Notes: generated by a model from the letters alone, not told the origin. Shown: positions 9,264-19,982, counted from the stretch's first letter. The stretch is 41,326 nucleotides of DNA from an uncultured Enterobacterales bacterium (GCA_937981905.1 CALJMY010000166.1:1-41326); one strand, 5' to 3'. Numbers and translations are program-made.

Positions 9264-11390
9264 ATGAAACCTGCGTTATCACTTATTACCCTTGCTATAT
9301 TAAGCAGTCCATCTTTTGCTGAATCGACGTCTAATGACTTAGAAATCATTGAAGTTACGTCTAATTTTCGACAAGTTAATTTAATGAAAACACAAGGCAG
9401 TATCAGTGTTCTTGATAATAATGACATTGTTGACCGTAATGCATTACACAGTGAAGACTTACTAGGAAAACTAGCTAATGTGAATTTTTCAAGTGGTGCA
9501 AGTCGTGGTAATTTCGTACAAATTCGTGGTATTGGTCTACGTAGTCAATTTGTTGATTCTATTAATCCATCTGTTGGATTATTGATTGATGGCATAAATT
9601 ATTCTGGTTTAGGCGGTGCAGGGGCATTATTTGATGTTGAAGCATTTACCTTATATCGCGGTCCTCAAGGTACTCAATTTGGTAATGACGCATTAGCGGG
9701 TATTATTACGATTGATTCAACTGCTGCAACTGCAGATCAAACTAATCGAGCATTAGTTAGTGTTGGTACATTTGGTAGTTATTCTACAGGTCTTGCCGTT
9801 GGTGGTGCTCTTACAGATAATTTCAATGTTAGATTGTCAGCACAAAAACAAGAAAGTGATGGTTACATCGAAAATGCTTTCCTAAACCGTGATGACACTA
9901 ACAATATCGATGAAAGTAACATTAAACTTAAAACCAACTGGCAAGTGAACAAAGATTTAGTGATTGATACAACGCTTCATTATATTGATGTTGATAATGG
10001 ATATGATGCGTTTAGTTTAGATCAAAATAGAACGACGTTATCTGATGAGCCAGGTGAAGATAAACAACGCACTAAAGCTATTGGTGTGAATGCAAAATAT
10101 ACAGGGTTTGATGGCGTTGAATTACAAGTTATTGCTTCAAGTTTAGACAGTGACTTAACGTATAGTTTCGATGAGGATTGGTCATTTGTTGGTATTCGTC
10201 CTTTTTGGGAATATAGCTACTTTGATTCTTACGATAGAACCCGTGAACAAAATACTGCTGACATTCGTATAGTGTCAGATGGTTTTACGTTATTTAATAA
10301 CACAACATCTTGGGTTGGCGGTGTTTATGTCAGTGAACGAGATAGTGGGTTAGTTAGATCTCGTCGGAAAGACGATACAGATGTTAGTTTTAGCAGTGAA
10401 AATGAACACCTAGATACTGCTATTTATGGTCAGATGACTTATCAGAAATCGGAAAAAACAACGATCACTTTAGGTGTGCGTATTGGTCAATACGATATCG
10501 ACTATACAGACAGCCAACTAATCAGCAAATCGCTTGATGACACATTACTTGGTTTCAATTTTAATATTACTAATGAAGTTAATGAGCAAGCGACAACTTA
10601 CTTTACATTATCAAGTTCAGAAAAAGCGGGTGGTGTGAATAGTGATGCACTCTCTAAAATTAATAGTTTTGCTAACATTGATCAACGTAATCAATTACTA
10701 GAAAATACAACGTTTGATACTGAAACTCTTTACAGCGCTGAATTTGGTGTTAAAGGTCGCAGCCTTGATAATAAATTAACGGTTAAATTAGCCGCATTTT
10801 ATAACTACCGTGAAAATGCGCAGTTGAAAAGTGGTATTACCGGCACTTCAGACAATAACACACCTGAATTTGTTGACTATTTTGATAATGCAGACTCTGG
10901 GCGTGGTTATGGTTTAGAACTTGAAACACGTTACAGCTATACTGACAATTTAGATCTTTATTACAATGTTGGCTACTTAATCACGCGTATTAAAGATTTT
11001 GAAGTTGTAAGAGAAGACCAAGAAAACCTTGATTTAAACAATCGTAATATGGCGCATGCACCTGAATATCAATTTGCTGTGGGTGCTAATTATAGTCACG
11101 ATAATGGTTTCTATGCCAATGTAGAAGTACAGGGTAAAGATTCATTCTTTTTCTCAGACGGTCATAATCAACAATCAGATTTCTACGCACTAACGAATGC
11201 TTCATTAGGCTTCCAAGCTGATAATTGGCGTCTAAATTTAGCGGCAAATAACATATTTGATAGAGATTATGCGACTCGTGGTTTCTTCTTTGGTAACGAC
11301 CCACGTGAAGGTGTTGAATATACGGCAATCAATTATGTTCAGTTAGGTGCACCTGAAACAATTAATTTATCATTAGAAGTTAATTGGTAA
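9264..11390 (+). CDS. TonB-dependent receptor, probable thiamine outer-membrane receptor
   Basis: Signal peptide, plug domain (GNFVQIRGIGLRSQFVD, LYRGPQGTQFGNDALAGIITIDS), C-terminal beta-barrel; substrate inferred from the overlapping downstream thiamine genes. Confidence 0.88.
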   Translation: MKPALSLITLAILSSPSFAESTSNDLEIIEVTSNFRQVNLMKTQGSISVLDNNDIVDRNALHSEDLLGKLANVNFSSGASRGNFVQIRGIGLRSQFVDSINPSVGLLIDGINYSGLGGAGALFDVEAFTLYRGPQGTQFGNDALAGIITIDSTAATADQTNRALVSVGTFGSYSTGLAVGGALTDNFNVRLSAQKQESDGYIENAFLNRDDTNNIDESNIKLKTNWQVNKDLVIDTTLHYIDVDNGYDAFSLDQNRTTLSDEPGEDKQRTKAIGVNAKYTGFDGVELQVIASSLDSDLTYSFDEDWSFVGIRPFWEYSYFDSYDRTREQNTADIRIVSDGFTLFNNTTSWVGGVYVSERDSGLVRSRRKDDTDVSFSSENEHLDTAIYGQMTYQKSEKTTITLGVRIGQYDIDYTDSQLISKSLDDTLLGFNFNITNEVNEQATTYFTLSSSEKAGGVNSDALSKINSFANIDQRNQLLENTTFDTETLYSAEFGVKGRSLDNKLTVKLAAFYNYRENAQLKSGITGTSDNNTPEFVDYFDNADSGRGYGLELETRYSYTDNLDLYYNVGYLITRIKDFEVVREDQENLDLNNRNMAHAPEYQFAVGANYSHDNGFYANVEVQGKDSFFFSDGHNQQSDFYALTNASLGFQADNWRLNLAANNIFDRDYATRGFFFGNDPREGVEYTAINYVQLGAPETINLSLEVNW

Positions 11391-11659
11391 TGAAGTTATC
11401 AGTTGAGATCAGTAATTATCCACTGAATGAAGCGTATATACCGCCTATTAAAGATTTTATTGAGCGTTTACAAGCTAATGAGCTATTACGCATTAGCTGT
11501 AACACCATGAGTACCCAAATTTTTGGTGAATATGATGATGTTATGAATGTGCTTGGTGCCGAGATGAAATCATCATTTGAACGATTTGGTAAAATGATTT
11601 TTGTGTGTAAGTTTATTAATAGCGATTTAGACCCAGCATTAAACCCTCACAATGATTGA
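11390..11659 (+). CDS. YkoF-like / thiamine-binding protein family
   Basis: Short protein (MKLSVEISNYPLNEAYIPPIKDFIERLQ..ISCNTMSTQIFGEYDDVMNVL) of the YkoF/COG0011 type; ATG overlaps the upstream stop (TAATG). Confidence 0.7.
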   Translation: MKLSVEISNYPLNEAYIPPIKDFIERLQANELLRISCNTMSTQIFGEYDDVMNVLGAEMKSSFERFGKMIFVCKFINSDLDPALNPHND

Positions 11660-12272
11660 TTTCCTTCAAAGTGCTATTAATGAATTACTCGCTAGCTCCT
11701 TATGGGAGCTAGCGGCTGTTGTTCTTGCTATTGCTTATTTATTATTAGCGATGAAACAAAGTCAATGGTGTTGGCCTGCTGCTTTTATTAGCACAGCTAT
11801 TTACACTGTCCTTTTTTGGGAAAGTGCATTATTGATGGAATCAGTTCTAAACGCATATTATTTATTAATGGCTGTATATGGTTGGTGGGTCTGGCATCAA
11901 AAAGATGATGTAGGTACTGAACAACCAATTGTTTCTTGGCAATTAATAACCCATGGTAAAGTGATTGGTGGTTTAGCTATTATTAGTACGATGCTTGGTT
12001 ATTTAATGGCAAATTATACCAATGCTGATTACGCTTATTTAGATACCACAACAACTGTTTTTGCTGTTTTTACGACATGGATGGTCATTAAAAAAGTGCT
12101 AGAAAACTGGCTATATTGGATAGTGATAAATTGTGCATCTATTTATCTCTATCTAGTTAAAGACTTTAATTTAACGGTGCTTTTATTCATTGTTTATTGT
12201 GTTATAGCTGTCTGGGGATATAAAGAGTGGCGTTCAAGTTATTTAAAATATAATGAGAAAACCGTTAACTAA
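11652..12272 (+). CDS. pnuT: PnuC-family vitamin transporter, likely thiamine-specific (PnuT)
   Basis: PnuC-like membrane protein (AIAYLLLAMKQSQWCWPAAFISTAIYTVLFWESALLMESVLNAYYLLMAVYGWWVW); operon context with thiamine genes. Confidence 0.85.
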   Translation: MIDFLQSAINELLASSLWELAAVVLAIAYLLLAMKQSQWCWPAAFISTAIYTVLFWESALLMESVLNAYYLLMAVYGWWVWHQKDDVGTEQPIVSWQLITHGKVIGGLAIISTMLGYLMANYTNADYAYLDTTTTVFAVFTTWMVIKKVLENWLYWIVINCASIYLYLVKDFNLTVLLFIVYCVIAVWGYKEWRSSYLKYNEKTVN

Positions 12273-13170
12273 ATCATTCAAACCAAGAGAGTCATTAACA
12301 GTGTTAACGTTAAATCAGTTACAGACATTAACAATATTTACCGACATTAATATTATTAGTATTGCTCCTTTAACAGATGGTTTAAGTCATCAATTATATA
12401 AAATGAGTTATAACAGTCACAATGATGAACTTGAATATTGTGTCTTACGATTTATTAGCGCTGATATAAAACAAACATCACAAGAATATTTAATTATGCA
12501 ACAGACCTATGCACTAGGTTTATCTCCTAAACCTAGTACATTACTTGATGTTACCGATCAAGTAGGGCAATGTTGTACATTAATTGTTATGGACTTTGTC
12601 GAGGGTGATTTAGCAATTAATAAGCCTTTAAATAATAAAGTAATCACTCAATTATCAAACTTTCTAGCCATACTTCATCAAACTTCTATCACCAACTCTA
12701 GTTTGACAAAATCAACCAATACACCCGATTTATTAGATGAATATTGGGCTGTATTTAATATGAAAACATTAAACTGCATCAAACGGTTTGCTGAAATAAA
12801 ACGCGCTGTTCAAACAATGCAGTTTGATAACTCATGTCTTATTCATGGTGATTTAAACCTATCTAATATATTAATAACACCAGATAAAATGACATGGATT
12901 GATTGGGAGTATTCATCGATAGGTGATCCGTATTTTGACTACGCGACCTTATGCGTTGAATCAACAAGTAATATCGAAGAAAAATTGATTACAGCGTTAG
13001 AAGCTAATGAATTAACTGATATAAGAATTGATAGAGAGCGTCTTAGGTTATTTAAATTATATTATGCAGCAACATGTTGGTTATGGTCACCTGCGTTATC
13101 AGGGAAACCATACACCCAACATCGTTACCGTTATGAAGCGATTGTTGATCAGCTACTAATAACTGGCTGA
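12253..13170 (+). CDS. APH/choline kinase-fold phosphotransferase, probable thiamine kinase
   Basis: Kinase motifs CLIHGDLNLSNILITPDKMTWIDWEYSSIGDPYFDYATL; overlaps the pnuT-like gene. Confidence 0.78.
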   Translation: MRKPLTKSFKPRESLTVLTLNQLQTLTIFTDINIISIAPLTDGLSHQLYKMSYNSHNDELEYCVLRFISADIKQTSQEYLIMQQTYALGLSPKPSTLLDVTDQVGQCCTLIVMDFVEGDLAINKPLNNKVITQLSNFLAILHQTSITNSSLTKSTNTPDLLDEYWAVFNMKTLNCIKRFAEIKRAVQTMQFDNSCLIHGDLNLSNILITPDKMTWIDWEYSSIGDPYFDYATLCVESTSNIEEKLITALEANELTDIRIDRERLRLFKLYYAATCWLWSPALSGKPYTQHRYRYEAIVDQLLITG

Positions 13171-14156
13171 TTAATCAATTCGTTATAAACATCAGATATA
13201 GCATTCTGTAATTTAGCTCTATCGTGATACACCGACGTTTCACTTTTGATATCACGGTAATAGTAAACATCTTTTACTTTCGTTGTTTCTGATTGAAGCA
13301 AAATAGCATCAGGCGTCGCTAATTTTGTCATCTCTTGTGACCAACGTAAAAGACCTGATTTAGTAATATTTCCGGCTGGGCTATCTTCGGCAATTAGGTT
13401 TGTAATGAATATTTTCTTTGCTTTGCTGTTTGCGATAGCTTTTTGTAACTCTGGTAATAATAACGGAGGCATAATACTCGTCAGTAAACTTCCAGGGCCA
13501 ATAATTATTAATTGTGCTTGTTCAATTGCTTTAATTGCTTCTGGGGTTGCACTAACTGTCGGTTCAAGTAGTAAGCGTTGCGGCATATCAGGCATTTTAT
13601 CAATTCTAATCTCGCCAAATATACGCTGCTTTTGTTCGCTTACTGCGACTAAATGCGTTGGTTGTTCCGACATTGGAATAATAGCGCTTTTAACTTGGAG
13701 CATTTCTCGAATTAAATTAATCGCATCAAGTGGTCTTACACTCATTTGATCTAAAGCTAACAGCATTAAATTACCAAGGTTATGGTCAGCGATATCACCA
13801 TTACCCGTGAAACGATATTCAAACATTGAGCGAGCGATTGTTGGCGTTGTTGTTAATTGATGGATGCAGTTACGTAAATCACCCCACGCAATACAATCTT
13901 CACTTTCACGTAATCGACCTGTCGATCCACCGTTATCTGTCGTTGTTACTATTCCTGTGAGTTTCTCACCTAAATGACAAAGAGAAGATAAAACACGACC
14001 TAAGCCATGACCGCCGCCAATAGCAACAACATGATCTAGTTTTGAGAAAGGAGAAGAATCATTAGCATCTATAGGATTACATCCTAAGTCACAAAGTGAT
14101 GGGCTAGAAAGTTGAGAGGTAGCCATAAAAAAACCAAATAATACAAGAAACTTCAT
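13149..14156 (-). CDS. YvcK/CofD family protein (gluconeogenesis-factor type); true start may be an internal Met
   Basis: VVAIGGGHGLGRVLSSL, GIVTTTDNGGSTGRLR, GDLRNCI, DHNLGNLMLLAL, IIIGPGSLLTSIMPPLLLPEL. Confidence 0.88.
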   Translation of the reverse strand: MKFLVLFGFFMATSQLSSPSLCDLGCNPIDANDSSPFSKLDHVVAIGGGHGLGRVLSSLCHLGEKLTGIVTTTDNGGSTGRLRESEDCIAWGDLRNCIHQLTTTPTIARSMFEYRFTGNGDIADHNLGNLMLLALDQMSVRPLDAINLIREMLQVKSAIIPMSEQPTHLVAVSEQKQRIFGEIRIDKMPDMPQRLLLEPTVSATPEAIKAIEQAQLIIIGPGSLLTSIMPPLLLPELQKAIANSKAKKIFITNLIAEDSPAGNITKSGLLRWSQEMTKLATPDAILLQSETTKVKDVYYYRDIKSETSVYHDRAKLQNAISDVYNELINQPVISS

Positions 14157-14230
14157 TCTAGTTATTAATGGTCTATTTTACAACTATATCGATGATTTTA
14201 AGCGAAGTTTACCGTTGATGTCACAAAATG

Positions 14231-14497
14231 TTAATAGTTGCAGGTAATATCAATATCCGAAGTTGGTATTGTGCAGCATGTTAATATCTCACCGTCTCTA
14301 ATGTAAGCTAACGGGTCAGTGTTATAAATAACATCTCCACTATTTAGCTTACAACGACAAGCACCACATGTACCATCACGGCAATGATAGTTAACTTTTA
14401 GATTCTGTGACTCAAGGTATTCTAAGGTAGTTAACGTATTATCTTCTGGTATTTTTTCATCCAATAATACGCCATTAAATGTGACACTTTTCATCAT
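14231..14497 (-). CDS. yfaE: 2Fe-2S ferredoxin, YfaE-type (class Ia RNR cofactor maintenance)
   Basis: Plant-type ferredoxin motif CRDGTCGACRCKL plus ILTCC; directly downstream of nrdB. Confidence 0.9.
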   Translation of the reverse strand: MMKSVTFNGVLLDEKIPEDNTLTTLEYLESQNLKVNYHCRDGTCGACRCKLNSGDVIYNTDPLAYIRDGEILTCCTIPTSDIDITCNY

Positions 14498-14506
14498 TTT
14501 ATTATA

Positions 14507-15637
14507 TTACAAGTCAAAGTCATCAAACTCATCGTTATCAAGCTCACTGTCAATTTGTCCTACTAGGTATGAACTAATTTCAGACTCTTGTGGAGCAACT
14601 TGTACATTGTCCGACACCAAGTATGAATTAATCCAAGGTAGAGGATTAGTTTTAGTGGCGAATGGTGGCTCGTGGCCAATAACAATTAGACGTTGGTTAG
14701 CAATATATTCAACATATTGTTTTAATATCTCGCTATTCATTCCAATCATTGAACCGTCTTTAAATAAATAATCAGCCCATGCTTTTTCTTGATCAACAAC
14801 ATCTAAGAAAATTTGCAAACCTTCGTCTTTCATTTGTTCACTAATTTCTTTCATCTCAGGGTCGTCTTTACCTTCCGCCCATAAATTCAAGATATGTTGT
14901 GTACCGGTTAAATGAACTGATTCATCACGTGCAATAAGCTTAATAATTTTTGAATTACCTTCCAATAATTCACGCTCAGCAAATGCAAACGAACAGGCAA
15001 AACTTACATAGAAACGTACTGCTTCTAGTGCATTTACAGAACACATACATAAGAATAAACGCTCTTTAAGCTTACGCATATTTACTTCTATTGAACGACC
15101 TTCAACCTCATAAGTTCCTTCACCTTGCGATTGTAATAATTGCGTAGTAACAATTACATCATCAAAGTATTTTGCAATATCAGTCGCACGATTTAAGATA
15201 TTTTCATTTAATAAAATATCATCAAATACTTCACTTGGATCAGTAAACAGATTACGTAAAATATGTGTGTATGAACGAGAATGAATAGTTTCAAAAAAGC
15301 CCCAAGTCTCAATCCATGTTTCCATTTCTGGTAACGATACGATTGGTAACAAGGTAACGTTTACACTTCGCGCTGCAATTGAATCAAGTAACGTTTGATA
15401 CTTTAAATTACTAATAAATATATGCTGTTCGCTTGGCGTTAATTTCTTCCAATCCATGCTATCTCTAGAAATATCGATTTCTTCGGGACGCCAGAAAAAT
15501 GAAATTTGTTTTTCGATTAGTTTTTCGAAAATAGGCAATTTTTGCTGATCAAAGCGCGATACATTTACCGAATTTCCTAAAAACATAGGTTCGAGTAATG
15601 GATTGTTTTTCGTTTGATTAAACGTTGAGTAGGTCAT
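14507..15637 (-). CDS. nrdB: Class Ia ribonucleoside-diphosphate reductase beta subunit NrdB
   Basis: [55 protein letters not shown]; iron-ligand helices ([15 protein letters not shown]). Confidence 0.97.
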   Translation of the reverse strand: MTYSTFNQTKNNPLLEPMFLGNSVNVSRFDQQKLPIFEKLIEKQISFFWRPEEIDISRDSMDWKKLTPSEQHIFISNLKYQTLLDSIAARSVNVTLLPIVSLPEMETWIETWGFFETIHSRSYTHILRNLFTDPSEVFDDILLNENILNRATDIAKYFDDVIVTTQLLQSQGEGTYEVEGRSIEVNMRKLKERLFLCMCSVNALEAVRFYVSFACSFAFAERELLEGNSKIIKLIARDESVHLTGTQHILNLWAEGKDDPEMKEISEQMKDEGLQIFLDVVDQEKAWADYLFKDGSMIGMNSEILKQYVEYIANQRLIVIGHEPPFATKTNPLPWINSYLVSDNVQVAPQESEISSYLVGQIDSELDNDEFDDFDL

Positions 15638-15689
15638 TTTGGCCTCTAAACTTGTCTTTGATAAAACAAAGAGTGATTTTATAATTTCA

Positions 15690-15726
15690 TTGAAAAACCC
15701 AATAAGTGATTTAACACTTATTGGGT
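15690..15726 (-). terminator. Strong hairpin with T-tract between nrdA and nrdB
   Basis: ACCCAATAAGTG-ATTTAA-CACTTATTGGGT (15697-15726), perfect 12-bp stem; on the minus strand followed by TTTTTC. Confidence 0.65.
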
Positions 15727-15745
15727 CTATACTTTATTGGGTGCT

Positions 15746-18031
15746 TTATATTTTACACGCGCCGCCTTCACAGCCATCATCTTCTTTTTCGATAACAATA
15801 TCGCCTTGTGCGTCATCAGCACCATCACGTGTATTATGATAATAAAGAGTTTTAACACCAAATTTATAAGCCGTTAATAAGTCTTTAATAATCCCTTTGA
15901 TAGGGACTTTACCGCTTTCAAATTTACTTGGGTCATAATTTGTATTGGCTGAAATTGCTTGGTCAACAAATTTTTGCATGATACCAACAAGGTGGATATA
16001 CCCATCGTTGTTTGGAATAGTCCATAACAGTTCGTAGTTTTCACGTAAGGTTAAATATTCAGGCACAACTTGCTTTAAAATACCATCTTTACTTGATTTA
16101 ACACTGATTAAACCACGTGGTGGCTCAATGCCGTTAGTTGCATTTGATATTTGCGATGACGTTTCTGATGGCATTAATGCAGATACTGTTGAATTACGTA
16201 AACCATGAGTAGTGATTTCAGTACGCAGTGCTTCCCAATCTAGATTTAGTTCGTTTGAACATAACTTATCTAATTCTTTCTTGTAGGTATCAATTGGTAA
16301 GATGCCTTTTGAATAAGTTGTTTCATTAAACCACTCACAAGGACCCAATTCTTTCGCTAAATCATTTGATGCTTTGAGTAAATAATATTGAATCGCTTCG
16401 AATGTTTCGTGGGTTAAGCGGTTTGCACTACCATCTGAATATCTAACACCATTTTTTGCTAAGTAATACGCATAGTTGATTACACCTACGCCTAATGTAC
16501 GACGGTTAATACTTGATTGTTGTGCGGCAATAATAGGGTAGTTTTGATAACTCAATAAGTTATCAAGAGCACGTACCGTTAATTCAGCTAATTCTTCTAA
16601 ATCATCTAATGATTTGATCATGCCTAAGTTAAAAGCTGACAACGTACATAATGCAATTTCACCATTAGGATCATCAAGAGTTTGTAATGGTTTTGTTGGT
16701 AGAGCAATCTCTAAACATAAGTTTGATTGTTTAATCGGTGCAACACTTGGGTCAAATGGACTGTGCGTATTACAGTGATCAACATTTTGCAGGTAAATAC
16801 GACCTGTACTTGCACGCTCTTGTGCAAATAATGAAAACAATTCAGAAGCTTTGATGGTTTCTTTACGAATTGAATCGTCATTCTCATATTGGGTATATAA
16901 CGCGTCAAATTTATCTTGATCGGCAAAGAATGCATCGTATAAACCTGGAACATCATTTGGTGAGAATAATGTAATGTCACCACCTTTAATTAAACGTTGG
17001 TACATCGTTTTATTAAATTGAACACCATAATCCATATGACGCACACGATTTTCTTCAACACCGCGGTTATTTTTAAGTACTAATAACGACTGAACTTCTA
17101 AATGCCATAATGGGTAAAATAAGGTTGCTGCACCGCCTCGAACGCCACCTTGTGAACAACTTTTAACAGCGGTTTGAAAGTGTTTATAAAAAGGAATACA
17201 ACCCGTGTGATTAGCTTCACCGCCGCGAATGGTACTGCCAATAGCGCGAATACGACCAGCATTAATACCAATGCCTGCACGTTGGCTAACGTATTTAACA
17301 ATTGAACTTGATGTGGCATTGATTGAATCAAGACTATCGCCACACTCAATAAGAACACATGAACTAAATTGTCTTGTTGGCGTTCGAACACCCGCCATAA
17401 TTGGCGTTGGTAAAGATATTTTAAATAATGACGTCGCATTATAAAAACGGATAATGTAATCCATGCGTGTTGCAGCTGGGTATTTTGAAAATAATGCGGC
17501 AGCAATCAACATATACAGGAATTGCGCACTCTCAAATATTTCACCGGTACTACGATTTTGTAGTAAATATTTACCTTCAAGCTGTTTAACGGCCGCGTAA
17601 CTAAAGTTTAAATCACGTGAATGTTCAAGTGCATCATTCATTTGTTCAAATTCAGCTTCAGTATAGTCTGTTAATAAATGCGTATCATAACGACCTTCGG
17701 CACACATTTTTACAGTATGAGCATATAGATGCGGTGGCTCAAACTGACCATAGGCTTTCTTACGAAGATGGAAGATAGCTAAACGTGCAGCCATATATTG
17801 ATAATCAGGGGTTGTTTCTGATATTTGATCTGCAGCAGCTTTTATAACTGTTTCATGAATATCCTTTGTTTCAATGCCCATATAAAACTGAATATGTGCT
17901 TTGATCTCTACTTGAGAGACTGAAACATTTTCTAGCCCTTTAGCTGCCCAATCGAGTACTTTATGGATCTTGTCTAGATCAATAGGTTCTTGCTTGCCAC
18001 TGCGTTTAGTAACTAGTAGGTTTTTATTCAT
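15746..18031 (-). CDS. nrdA: Class Ia ribonucleoside-diphosphate reductase alpha subunit NrdA
   Basis: N-terminal ATP-cone (VTKRSGKQEPIDLDKIHKVLDWAA), RAGIGINAGRIRAIGS, KQSNLCLEIALP, ATNGIEPPRGLI, C-terminal CEGGACKI cysteines. Confidence 0.98.
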   Translation of the reverse strand: MNKNLLVTKRSGKQEPIDLDKIHKVLDWAAKGLENVSVSQVEIKAHIQFYMGIETKDIHETVIKAAADQISETTPDYQYMAARLAIFHLRKKAYGQFEPPHLYAHTVKMCAEGRYDTHLLTDYTEAEFEQMNDALEHSRDLNFSYAAVKQLEGKYLLQNRSTGEIFESAQFLYMLIAAALFSKYPAATRMDYIIRFYNATSLFKISLPTPIMAGVRTPTRQFSSCVLIECGDSLDSINATSSSIVKYVSQRAGIGINAGRIRAIGSTIRGGEANHTGCIPFYKHFQTAVKSCSQGGVRGGAATLFYPLWHLEVQSLLVLKNNRGVEENRVRHMDYGVQFNKTMYQRLIKGGDITLFSPNDVPGLYDAFFADQDKFDALYTQYENDDSIRKETIKASELFSLFAQERASTGRIYLQNVDHCNTHSPFDPSVAPIKQSNLCLEIALPTKPLQTLDDPNGEIALCTLSAFNLGMIKSLDDLEELAELTVRALDNLLSYQNYPIIAAQQSSINRRTLGVGVINYAYYLAKNGVRYSDGSANRLTHETFEAIQYYLLKASNDLAKELGPCEWFNETTYSKGILPIDTYKKELDKLCSNELNLDWEALRTEITTHGLRNSTVSALMPSETSSQISNATNGIEPPRGLISVKSSKDGILKQVVPEYLTLRENYELLWTIPNNDGYIHLVGIMQKFVDQAISANTNYDPSKFESGKVPIKGIIKDLLTAYKFGVKTLYYHNTRDGADDAQGDIVIEKEDDGCEGGACKI

Positions 18032-18152
18032 TATTAATGTCCGTTGCCGTTTATGCTGACCAATATGGTAAAAACAGAAGTAAAGGTAGAGTAAATCGTT
18101 TCAATAACATTGAAATATAGGTAACAGTGAGGATAAATCCACTAAAAACTAT

Positions 18153-18200
18153 CCATACTCTCTAGTGTTTACTTAAGCTTAAATACACAATATATAGGTT
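18153..18200. promoter_or_regulatory. Candidate tandem NrdR boxes upstream of nrdA
   Basis: ACACAATATATAGGTT (18185-18200) and CCATACTCTCTAGTGT (18153-18168) match consensus ACACwATATATwGTGT at 14/16 and 11/16, with starts 32 bp apart. Confidence 0.65.
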
Positions 18201-18269
18201 TATAAAATTTATGAGATACAAGATAAGGGGGAACTGACCACAATGCAAGTGTTAAAATATAGAATAAGC

Positions 18270-18278
18270 TGTGGATAA
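18270..18278 (-). promoter_or_regulatory. DnaA box upstream of nrdA
   Basis: TGTGGATAA (reverse complement TTATCCACA), an exact consensus 9-mer. Confidence 0.6.
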
Positions 18279-18463
18279 ATTACTTTTTTTTAAAAAGGTT
18301 AGTGGGAACTATCAGTTTGATGATTATCACTCGTTATTTTTCAAAATTTCAATTTATAATCGATATTTTTTAAATATATTTTTATATTTTTTGATCGCTT
18401 ATTTAATGGCTTATTTCAGTTACTATTTCTTCAAATATATCTTCCAATATAGGGTCGTATATT

Positions 18464-19135
18464 TTACTTGATCGATAACAAAGGTAAAAGATCCTTTGCA
18501 TGATCAATTATATGATCGCTGCCCCAGTCTGAGGTTGGATCGTCAACCGGAATGTAACCGTAATTTGCTGCAATACTAAGCATTCCGGCACTATTAGCCG
18601 ATTGTATATCTGTTCTTGCATCACCAACGTAAGCAATATATTTAGGCGCTATGTTTAACGAGTCAGCGGCTAATAATAACGGAGCAGGATCAGGTTTAGA
18701 GACATTTAACGTATCACCACAAATCACTACAGCGCAATTTTCAAGGCGGCGGTAGTGCTTCAACAACTGTTGTGTGTAAAGCGTTGGTTTGTTAGTAACG
18801 ATACCCCAAACAATATTGTTAGCATCAAGTTGATCTAATAAAAAATTAACTGATTTAAAGTAACTAGTTTGATCATTGATATAGTTGGTATAGTTGCTTA
18901 AAAACTGATCACGTAATGTACTATATTGTTCGTCAGTTAATTGATCGCCATAACCGGCTTTAACTAATGCTAAAGAACCTTGTGACGCTGTTTGGTGTAT
19001 GACCTCATCACTTAACAACGGTAAGTTATCTCTAGCTAATAACATATTAGCCGCGCCGCCAAGGTCGAGCGCGGTATCGAGCAAGGTGCCGTCTAAATCA
19101 AATAATACAGCTTTGATTGGATTGTTAGTGTTCAT
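18464..19135 (-). CDS. gph: Phosphoglycolate phosphatase (HAD family)
   Basis: AVLFDLDGTLLDTALDLGGAANMLL, GIVTNKP, KPDPAPLLLAAD, YVGDARTDIQSANSAGM; adjacent to ubiG. Confidence 0.9.
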   Translation of the reverse strand: MNTNNPIKAVLFDLDGTLLDTALDLGGAANMLLARDNLPLLSDEVIHQTASQGSLALVKAGYGDQLTDEQYSTLRDQFLSNYTNYINDQTSYFKSVNFLLDQLDANNIVWGIVTNKPTLYTQQLLKHYRRLENCAVVICGDTLNVSKPDPAPLLLAADSLNIAPKYIAYVGDARTDIQSANSAGMLSIAANYGYIPVDDPTSDWGSDHIIDHAKDLLPLLSIK

Positions 19136-19235
19136 AGCGGCACATCCTACTTAATTGAAATTATATAGTTCTACTTTTAATAGATAGCTCTAGTAGAAAG
19201 TTCGAGTTCTAAAACGTTACGATTAACAACATACG

Positions 19236-19982
19236 TTATGTGTCGTCATTAAGCTGACAATGAATCAGATAATTAACCGATAAGTCATCATTTGTTTTAA
19301 ATTGTTCAGTTAATGGATTGTAATGAACACCAATCGCATCAATACAACGGGCACCACTGTTATCAACAAAACGAATTAATTCACTCGGACGAATAAATTT
19401 CTTATGATTATGTGTACCTTTGGGTACTAATTTTAACAAATGTTCAGCGCCAATAATGGCTAACAAGTAAGAGCGTGTCGTTCTATTTAACGTAGAAAAG
19501 AATACTTGACCTCCAGGTTTAACTAACTCAAAACAGGCACGAACGATAGATTGTGGGTCGGGCACATGCTCCAACATTTCCATACAAGTGACCACATCAA
19601 ATGATTGGGGTTGCTCTTTAGCTAACGTCTCAACAGGAATTTCTTGATAACTAACGTTCTTAACGCCAGTTTCTAACGCATGTAAAGTCGCAACATTTAA
19701 TGAAGCTGTTGCCATATCGATGCCCAACACATCACCGCCAAGTTTAGCCATCGACTCTGCTAAAATACCGCCACCACAACCAACATCAACAACTTTCTTA
19801 CCAAATAAGCCATCAGACTTATCACTCACATAGTTTAAGCGTGTTGGGTTCATCAAATGAAGTGGTTTAAATTCACCACTTAAATCCCACCATTGTTGTG
19901 CTAGTGCAGAAAATTTTTCGATTTCTTGTGGATCAACATTAACCGACGATTGGTGATCTGATTGAGTCTGTGAGTTAGGCAT
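19236..19982 (-). CDS. ubiG: Ubiquinone biosynthesis O-methyltransferase UbiG
   Basis: [72 protein letters not shown]. Confidence 0.97.
   Translation of the reverse strand: MPNSQTQSDHQSSVNVDPQEIEKFSALAQQWWDLSGEFKPLHLMNPTRLNYVSDKSDGLFGKKVVDVGCGGGILAESMAKLGGDVLGIDMATASLNVATLHALETGVKNVSYQEIPVETLAKEQPQSFDVVTCMEMLEHVPDPQSIVRACFELVKPGGQVFFSTLNRTTRSYLLAIIGAEHLLKLVPKGTHNHKKFIRPSELIRFVDNSGARCIDAIGVHYNPLTEQFKTNDDLSVNYLIHCQLNDDT

Noticed and set aside
17098-17505. 135-aa ORF within nrdA in an alternative frame
   Set aside because: Overlaps the conserved NrdA catalytic core; no recognisable domain.
18271-18471. 66-aa Phe/Tyr-rich hydrophobic ORF upstream of nrdA
   Set aside because: Very AT-rich low-complexity region, no clear Shine-Dalgarno, and it begins inside the DnaA box; most likely noncoding control DNA.
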